Assembly: GCA_002270565.1 (NCBI GenBank)
Contig: NQMI01000028.1
Span: 349,550 to 413,549 of the forward strand
Reading direction: 5' to 3'
From: Stenocarpella maydis
Lineage: Eukaryota; Ascomycota; Sordariomycetes; Diaporthales; Diaporthaceae
Length of the DNA stretch: 64,000 bases
Under the pieces are notes generated by a model that made no database searches, was not told the origin of the DNA, and saw only the letters and a list, made by a program, of their open reading frames with translations. Positions 57,974-64,000 of the stretch are shown piece by piece. The stretch's first letter is position 1, and each line of letters starts with the position of its first letter. Position numbers and translations under genes: made by a program.

Positions 57974-58759
57974 ATGGCGCCAGCCCAGTTCAAATTCATA
58001 AACAAGCTCCAAGGCCGACGTGTCCTGATCTTCGGTGGTACCTCTGGCATCGGCTACGGCGTTGCCGAGGCGTGCGTCGAGCACGGGTGCACAATTATCC
58101 TCTCCGGCTCCAATGCCCCCAAGCTGGGCGATGCTGTCCGCCGCCTGAGGACCTCATACCCGCACCTCGAGTCGTCCCAGATCATAATCCACGCCTGCGA
58201 CCTCTCCGACAAGGATGCGCTCGACTCCAACGTACAACGGCTCCTGTCCGTCGTCACCCGCGAGACGAGGAGCAAGATCGACCATGTCGTGTTCACGGCC
58301 GGCGATGCCCGCTCAATCAAGTCGTTGTCGGAAGTCACCGTCGAGCAGTTCGAGAAGAACCAGGTGGTTCGCAACATCGCCCCGATCATCATCGCGAAGC
58401 ATCTGCCGCAGTACATGACGAACACCCCCGACAGCAGCTACACCCTCACGGGAGGTTTCATCTTCTCAAAGCCGCCGCCTGGGTTTGGCCTGCAAGCAGC
58501 CACTGGCATCGAGGGCTTGGCCAGGGGCCTTGCCGTTGATATGGCGCCTATCAGGGTAAACCTGGTCGCGCCGGGTGTTATCAAGACGGAGGCCATAAAG
58601 AATGTACCGCAGCAAGTGCTTCAGGCTCTCGCCCGGGCGACGACAATTAAGAGGCTGGGCCGGCCAGAGGATATTGCTGAGGCTTATTTGTATTTGATGA
58701 AAGATGGCTATGTCACTGGCAGTATCATAGAGTCAAATGGGGGAAGGCTACTGGTTTAA
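57974..58759 (+). CDS. SDR-family protein lacking the catalytic Tyr/Lys
   Basis: A single exon of 261 aa, starting MAPAQFKFINKL. The Rossmann fold carries an intact dinucleotide loop (GGTSGIG at 21-27) and a conserved Asp-Leu adenine contact (CDLSDK). In the active site, where classical SDRs have YxxxK, alignment to the following EGLARGLAVDMAPIRVNLVAPG places Gly172 at the Tyr position and Ala176 at the Lys position. The preceding GGFIFSKPPPGFG fits a known SDR subgroup with KPxPG and no YxxxK. Cofactor binding is likely; classical oxidoreduction is doubtful. It may be a non-canonical reductase, a scaffold or a decarboxylase-type enzyme. It is followed directly by an AT-rich relic region, so it may sit in a remnant metabolic cluster. 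Confidence 0.85.
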   Translation: MAPAQFKFINKLQGRRVLIFGGTSGIGYGVAEACVEHGCTIILSGSNAPKLGDAVRRLRTSYPHLESSQIIIHACDLSDKDALDSNVQRLLSVVTRETRSKIDHVVFTAGDARSIKSLSEVTVEQFEKNQVVRNIAPIIIAKHLPQYMTNTPDSSYTLTGGFIFSKPPPGFGLQAATGIEGLARGLAVDMAPIRVNLVAPGVIKTEAIKNVPQQVLQALARATTIKRLGRPEDIAEAYLYLMKDGYVTGSIIESNGGRLLV

Positions 58760-59239
58760 GGTGGGCGGCCCCCATGCCTTTTCGGTCGCCTGAACATAGG
58801 ATATTCCCGTAGAAAATACACCTACCTCCTAATATAACTTAACAAGTATATTTTGATTTTTATTAGAAAAGCATATCTCTTTATTATATTTAAAAATTCT
58901 AAATATTTAATATAAAAATAAGTAGGAAATTAATTTAAAACTATTTTAAAAATATTACAAATATAATACCCCTAACCCAATAAGGGAGGTCCCATTATAT
59001 AGACTGCACTGGAATCCAGAAACTTATTCTAAAATTCTACATTTGTTTTTTTATTAGGAACATGCATATAGCTATAAGAGCTTCTGCTTCTTTAATTCTC
59101 CCCCCTCTCAAGCCCGATTCAATCTTTCTTTATTGTTTACCATATTTGAAATTGCCTCCAAGTAGTGTTCCTGAATCCTTGATGGGAGATATGAATTCAA
59201 AACTGCTCTACCTATGTTTTGCAACCTGAGAAACCGTCT
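58760..59239. other. AT-rich, RIP-like relic
   Basis: From about 58820 to 59130 the sequence is strongly AT-rich (runs such as TTTAAAAATTCTAAATATTTAA), in contrast with the GC-rich genes on both sides. TpA dinucleotides are frequent, as expected after repeat-induced point mutation. No coding remains are readable. Confidence 0.6.
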
Positions 59240-61160
59240 TGGGAAGTCGGATCTACCCTGGGCCTGCTTATGAGCAGAAGCATACCCGTGGTTTCGGCGC
59301 AGCTCAAGATGCCGACAAGGCGTGTGCAGACATCAAGTCGCAGGTCTCAAGTGCCACTGTGCCAGCGAGGTCATTGATGGCGTTGGTGAGTCCTTCCTGC
59401 ACCATGGTGGCTGCTTTGGGTTGCAAATAGAACCCACGGAGATGATCTGCTGCGGCCTTTAAAACTGATTATAGCTGTGGCTGAGCTCCCGCTGATGGAT
59501 GATGCCCATCACTGGTTCACCGAATCTAACAGCGAGACACCGACTTGTGTTGTCGAAGTTGGTCCCCCAGCCGACACCTCTGTTGCTGTAAGAGTCTGGC
59601 GTCCAATGTGCGAGACTCTGGAAAGGCTGACAAAGTATTGAATGAGCATCTAGATGACTGCCATTGCCACTCATGGTGTTACGTTCGCCCTTTATAGCGC
59701 GGGTCATGCTTCAAACAAGGGGTTCTCAAGCACGACTGGGGTTCGCATCATCTTCAAACGGATGAACCAGGTGGTTCTGTCTGCCCATAATCCCCCAGTC
59801 GAAATCGGCATGGGGAACACATGGGCAGATGTGTACGACAAATTAGATGGGACGGGAGTCAATGTCGTAGGTGGGAGACAGGAGTCAAAGGACCCGGTGT
59901 AAAGTTGGTGGGTTTACGCTCGGTTGAGGCTATTCCTGGTGAGTACGATGATTATGCGGTGTTACGATCTAAAACTATGTATACTGAGCTGAAAATACAG
60001 GAAAACAAATCGGTACGGCCTCATATGCGGTAATGTTGTTCAATTCAATATTGTTCTACTTGTGAGGTCCCTCCTCATGGCCAGAAACGCCGGTCCTGAA
60101 GCTGATTTTTATGATTTAGAATGGGAAGATCTTCACAGCATCAGCATCTGTGAACACAGACCTCTTCTTCGCACCCATAGGCGGTCTGGACCGTTTTGCT
60201 GTAGTAAATTCTGCGGTTGACGGCACTCATTTACAAACCAGCGAAGTTTATGTAGGTTCGGCCTTCCGCTCTCTCATTTCTACCAACGCGTGTGCTGAAT
60301 ACTTTATCACAGGCTGGACCAATAACATATGGAGCAGGCCACATCAAGTTGATGCCGTCTTGAACGCCACCTAGGCTTTCTCTCATGTCAACAATGATCC
60401 AAAAGCCCAAATTATCACCACGATAAATGCGACGCCTATTGGTCTTGCCGCGCTGGTTCTTTTCTTTTACGATGGTCCGGATGCTGGTACAGCCCTCAAC
60501 ATGTTCGACGGAGTAGATAACGCAATTAACCTTGTTAGAGCCCAGTCTTTCTCAACTTTTGCGTCCACAATCGACTCTACTATCGTACCGAATCCCCGTG
60601 GAACATTCAATAGCATCTCAGCAACGAAGACCACGCGAACCTTTTTGGCTGCTCTTAAGAACCAGACATCAGTTATTACTATTAAGATATTGATGTTTCT
60701 GTATAAAGTGCTGAAGCTGATTGAATACAGTATCTCAGTTCACAGGGGCACAGCGGTCTGCTGCTGAGTCATGATATCGAGCCATTCCTGCAATACGGTG
60801 CACACGCCACAGAGAGTGCCTATCCACATGAAGCTTCACCCTGTCCCGTAAGCAGCTTGAATCTCTGTATTTTGGTGCTTTGACTGATTTTTACGAAGCT
60901 GAGCCTTGACCTCTTTTGGGGATTGGCCTCTGACGATCAGTTGGAACGACGCAATGGTCAATGCGGTCTCCGAGCTCAAAGAGGTTGCGATACATGAAGG
61001 CATATTTGGTGAGACTGCTGCCGTCTACCACGGTTATGCCATTGCAGCAACCCCTGCCGAGAAGCTGTATGGGCCCGTTAAAGCTGCCAGGCTACGTGCA
61101 ATCAAGACCAGCATTGATCCGAACGGCATAATGAATCTAGCTGGAGAATTCAACATATAG
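59240..61160 (+). pseudogene. Decayed FAD-linked oxidoreductase (BBE/PCMH type)
   Basis: Fragments in changing frames follow the order of a berberine-bridge-type FAD oxidoreductase. They begin with CADIKSQVSSATVPA, then HWFTESNSETPTCVVEVGPP. Next is GHASNKGFSSTTGVRI (the FAD-binding loop region), then VEIGMGNTWADVYDKLDGTG followed by VNVVGGR. Dispersed pieces follow, and a good C-terminal end (AARLRAIKTSIDPNGIMNLAGEFNI with TAG at 61158-61160). Stops and frame changes interrupt every part. The segment after VNVVGGR seems to be missing much of the FAD domain. No functional protein can be read. The intact ancestor would have oxidised a small secondary metabolite, suggesting that a cluster was once here. 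Confidence 0.8.
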
Positions 61161-61358
61161 TTTGTAAGGCAGCATAGTGCAGATAACAGACCCACATTAA
61201 AATTATTGATTGGAAAGCATTTGACCATTAGTTATGCGCGAGACTACAGTGAATATTCTCCATTGTGAGGCTCCTCCACCATAGAACCTGGAACGGTTTC
61301 GACCGGCCTCAGCGGTTTCTCTCTTCTTTGTCTGCAAAGGGCAGTTGTCTCCTCGGGC

Positions 61359-62477
61359 CTACCACTCTGGCTCCTTCCTGTCACCACCATTACAGCCCCC
61401 GTTGCCGCCGACAGCCTGCGTTTTGCGCCATTCATAAACACCTCCTCTCTTTTCAAAGGCTCCCTTATCCCACCTGACTTGCTTCATAGCTTGATCCACC
61501 CCGACGTCGAGTATGGAATCGCTCTTTTTCATCGGGCCGTCACCCTTATCGAGGAAGCGCATACACTCGTCCAAAAGCAGATAGCTGCCAGCCATGGTTT
61601 GGTTATCTTCTGGCACAAAACACGATAGGTGTTTATGTTTGTCGCAGAACGTCTTCCACTGCCCCTGCGAAATTAGATATTTCCGCGCGTCCCGCACGCG
61701 AGTCTCGTCCTCATTTTCTCCCTCGACAATCAAGCACTGAAAAACCTTCCACCGGAACGGCTTCAGCTCCGCAATTTGCTCCGCCATGTCCTCGCCCCAA
61801 TTGTAAGAGTTGACAACGGTATTGAGCTTGAACAAGATGCCGTATTTCCTGCACCATTCGGCGATGCGAAACACCTGTTCCGCGTGGTCCTCATCGCCAT
61901 GGCTATTCTCGGCGCGCCCGATCGAAGTGTTGGTTTCTGGGACAAAGGAGTCGCACGAGATGGCTAGGATGTCTAGGTGCTGGCCGTGCTCGCGGAGGAA
62001 CTTCTCGTGGACTTTTTTTCCGTTGCTGATAATAGAAACGCTCTCGAGGTCTAGGACTTCCTTGCAATACAACAGTAGCTGCCCAAGGAACTTGGGGTGT
62101 AGAAAAGGCTCGCCGCCGGCAATGTTTAGTTTTCGCATGCCGGCCTCCTTGAGGAGGCGCAGGCCACGCTTGGCTTCAGCTAAGGGGAGGATGTAGCCGG
62201 AGGTATTGGTGTGGAAGCAGAACCCGCAGGCGTAATTGCATTCGCGGGACGGGAAGTAGTTGACGGACACGGGGACGTCTGGGCCGTCAGCTGCGTGCGG
62301 ACCTAAGTTCCCGGTGGTCTCTTTTCCAGAGTAGGCGATGCGGTATTTCTTGGCGGTGCCGTGGTGGCGGAAGAGATAAGCTGAGATGAGTCCCAGAAGG
62401 GCCATGACCAATATGAATTCTGGCATGGTTGAGAATACCGCCAGGATTAGCTGGCCGAATGATGATAGGATTCCCAT
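61359..62477 (-). CDS. RSAD2: Viperin-like radical SAM enzyme (ddhNTP synthase)
   Basis: An intronless gene of 372 aa. Viperins reductively cleave SAM and dehydrate a nucleoside triphosphate (CTP in vertebrates) to the 3'-deoxy-3',4'-didehydro form, a chain terminator for viral polymerases. Visible features: a hydrophobic N-terminal segment (about 19-37), as in the ER/lipid-droplet helix of animal viperin; the radical-SAM cluster motif CNYACGFC with Cys80, Cys84 and Cys87; LPLAEAKRGLRLLKEAG; the SAM-contact GGEPF at 121-125; the viperin hallmark LDILAISCDSF; RWKVFQCLIVEGEN; VPEDNQTMAGSYLLLDECMRFL; SILDVGV; and KRGGVYEW. These are viperin-specific, not merely radical-SAM. A Gly/Asn-rich insert follows Trp350, and the chain ends in Glu-Trp, as animal viperin ends in Asp-Trp for Fe-S assembly. 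It is divergent from a nucleotide kinase. Nucleotide substrate unknown. Confidence 0.95.
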   Translation of the reverse strand: MGILSSFGQLILAVFSTMPEFILVMALLGLISAYLFRHHGTAKKYRIAYSGKETTGNLGPHAADGPDVPVSVNYFPSRECNYACGFCFHTNTSGYILPLAEAKRGLRLLKEAGMRKLNIAGGEPFLHPKFLGQLLLYCKEVLDLESVSIISNGKKVHEKFLREHGQHLDILAISCDSFVPETNTSIGRAENSHGDEDHAEQVFRIAEWCRKYGILFKLNTVVNSYNWGEDMAEQIAELKPFRWKVFQCLIVEGENEDETRVRDARKYLISQGQWKTFCDKHKHLSCFVPEDNQTMAGSYLLLDECMRFLDKGDGPMKKSDSILDVGVDQAMKQVRWDKGAFEKRGGVYEWRKTQAVGGNGGCNGGDRKEPEW

Positions 62478-62886
62478 TCTCTTTGATAGCCCCCTCGCAG
62501 GACGGAGTCAGGCTAGGGAGCCAGTCTTGTTGATTGCAGCTTGGTTCAAGGTGGTCGGACGGACGTCTTTTAGTTCTATTACGGACCAGCTGTTTGCTAT
62601 TTGAACTGAGTGAAGTACGCCACGGACCAGGGGTGAATGAGCACAACAACAAACAACTGCAGTGATGTAATAATGTTTCGGTCTGGTGTGCCCCTCGCAC
62701 GGCCACAACACAAACACCTGGGCACCTGCAGCTACGGCAACAGCAGCCTTGGAAGGTAGCAAGCACCGCGGACGCCATGAGCTAGTTTTCCCTCCTTGTG
62801 CGCGAGTTCCACATCTTTTTCTTTCCCAACGTCCCTTGCAAGATCATCTTGGGTATGCATTGGCCGCCGCCCGAATACGAACGAAC
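62478..62886. promoter_or_regulatory. Shared 409-bp divergent promoter, viperin / NMP kinase
   Basis: The two start codons point away from each other across 409 bp with no intervening gene. The plus-strand frame upstream of 62887 is open but has no ATG, so 62887 is the first start. A single compact spacer implies shared control. I see no motif that I can name with confidence. Confidence 0.6.
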
Positions 62887-63716
62887 ATGACAGTTGCGAT
62901 GGATCCTTCAAAGAGGCAGAAGTCTGCCGTCATTTTCGTCCTCGGTTGGTCCACGTGTCTCGGGAAAGTAGAAGAATTCTGCTGACCATCTCGATAGGAG
63001 CACCTGGATCAGGCAAGGGGACGATATGCGACTTTCTTGTGCGTACTTACAGTCTTTCGCATTTCTCCGTGGGAGACAACCTGCGCACCTGGATGCAGGC
63101 GAATCGCGAAACGCCGCTTGCGGCTAGGATCCAGGAAAAGCTTGACCGTCAAGGGTTTCTCACATCTGTGGAACTGAATCCATTCCTGGGCATTGCCATG
63201 GAAAATGCAATGAGGCAGGGCGAGTCAAAAGGGATCCTGATCGACGGCTTCCCAAGGTGTGAGGAGCAGCTCAATTCGTGGGCAGAGTGGCCCTTCCAGG
63301 AAAGGCTTCCTTTGGTAAGTTTGTGGTAAGGGAGATGGGAAACCTGCATGCTCCAGCCGGTTGACCGTAGCACGCAGAGGGGCGATTCCAAGCCCGATGT
63401 GGTCTTGTTACTCAATGTAACGAGGGAGATTGCAGAAGCGAGGTATCTCGCCCGGGGTCGCGATCACAACGACAGTGCGGACAGATTCGCGAGACGATTC
63501 GCTGAATACCTGGCCGAGGGACCGCCTGTGGAACGACACTATCGGGAAGCAGGTCTACTAATCGAGGTAAGCCGCACAATTTACCTAATACATCTGGCAT
63601 TTAGTCTCACCAACTTCCAGGTCGATACCAATGGCACGAAGGAAGAGAATATCGCACTGCTCAAGAAGACGCTAGAAGACAGCACTCTTTGGAGCCATGC
63701 GGTCGTAGACCAATAG
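62887..63716 (+). CDS. Nucleoside-monophosphate kinase, UMP/CMP-kinase-like
   Basis: Four exons, 62887-62944, 62998-63314, 63378-63566 and 63621-63716, encode 219 aa; introns are 53, 63 and 54 nt. The first junction rebuilds the P-loop, VIFVLGAPGSGKGT (Gly20-Thr28). Other family marks are HFSVGDNLRTWM (NMP-binding loop), GILIDGFPR (99-106), and the LID/Arg region RYLARGRDHNDSADRFARRF. VIFVLG and the short LID match UMP/CMP kinases rather than long adenylate kinases. The enzyme should phosphorylate an NMP with ATP, probably in the cytosol, as no targeting peptide is evident. It differs from housekeeping Ura6 in several loops (for example FLTSVELNPFLGIAMENAM), so a specialised paralogue is likely. 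The second intron has two AGs 7 nt apart; only the distal one (63377) keeps frame. Its partner is the divergent viperin. Confidence 0.9.
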
Positions 63717-64000
63717 ACAAGGTCGGATTTCATTGTATGAGCATTTCAAGTTACTCAAAGGGGACCAAACCGAAGTACTAGCTGGTTTCGTTTTTAATCC
63801 GGCCACAATTCGTTTTTTCTTTTTCTTTTTCTTTTTCTTTTTTTTTTTTTTTAAAAAAAAAGGAGATACAGCGGCCGATTCATGTAGTCGTAAACGCTAC
63901 AATTGTGGCAATAGTAGTGTGCAACAGCACACTGGTGGGCTATCGCTACAGCCACCATACTGTAGCCAGAGGGCGTAGTTGCTTACTAAGCAACTACCAC
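63717..64000. other. 3' flank with T/A tract and stacked inverted repeats
   Basis: A T/C tract ends in a T run then an A run (63812-63861). Within the last 85 bp are three perfect inverted repeats: AGTGTGC/GCACACT (63916-63933), GCTACAG/CTGTAGC (63945-63966) and an 11-bp arm GTAGTTGCTTA/TAAGCAACTAC around one base (63975-63997). The window ends 3 bp after the last. Confidence 0.7.

Overview
The window reads as nuclear DNA of a filamentous ascomycete, most likely a Sordariomycete. Genes are GC-rich. Their introns are 50-170 nt with GT(A/G)NGT donors, CTRAY-like branch sites and YAG acceptors. One gene encodes an APSES regulator of the StuA/Asm-1 type, found in filamentous fungi. Intergenic DNA is long and dense in triplet microsatellites and homopolymers. 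A single N at 5930 marks a draft assembly.

Layout. 1-291 may be the 3' end of a gene cut by the window edge. A BRCT-domain gene lies at 2600-3592 (-). From 3593 to 24009, about 20 kb, I find no gene. This stretch holds microsatellites, a 3.5-kb near-perfect inverted duplication (5931 to about 9475, centre 7709/7710) that abuts the N and looks like an assembly fold-back, and a five-copy CCAAT array at 20527-20577. The stuA-like gene follows at 24010-26328 (+), with a probable leader intron and upstream ORFs. Next is a coiled-coil, SxIP-containing cytoskeletal-type protein (30014-32440 +). A decayed coiled-coil/bromodomain-like gene occupies 35097-37090 (-).

37-52 kb is the metabolic part: a short-chain acyl-CoA (propionyl-CoA-type) synthetase, a DHA1-type MFS transporter, gamma-glutamyl phosphate reductase (proline synthesis), a PIG3-type quinone oxidoreductase, and a 14-TM-type MFS transporter divergent from an intronless cytochrome P450 with an atypical I-helix. 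A small GPI-anchored secreted protein lies at 54638-55323.

57-64 kb is a mosaic of an SDR lacking its catalytic Tyr/Lys, an AT-rich (RIP-like) stretch, a wrecked FAD-linked oxidoreductase, and then the most interesting locus. There a viperin (RSAD2)-type radical-SAM gene (61359-62477 -) and a nucleoside-monophosphate kinase of the UMP/CMP-kinase family (62887-63716 +) share a 409-bp divergent promoter. The pair mirrors the vertebrate RSAD2-CMPK2 arrangement. It suggests a fungal module that supplies nucleotides for, or processes, 3'-deoxy-3',4'-didehydro nucleotides, possibly as antiviral or anti-element defence.

Exon boundaries were set by hand from splice signals, frame continuity and family motifs. 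No database or transcript evidence was available.
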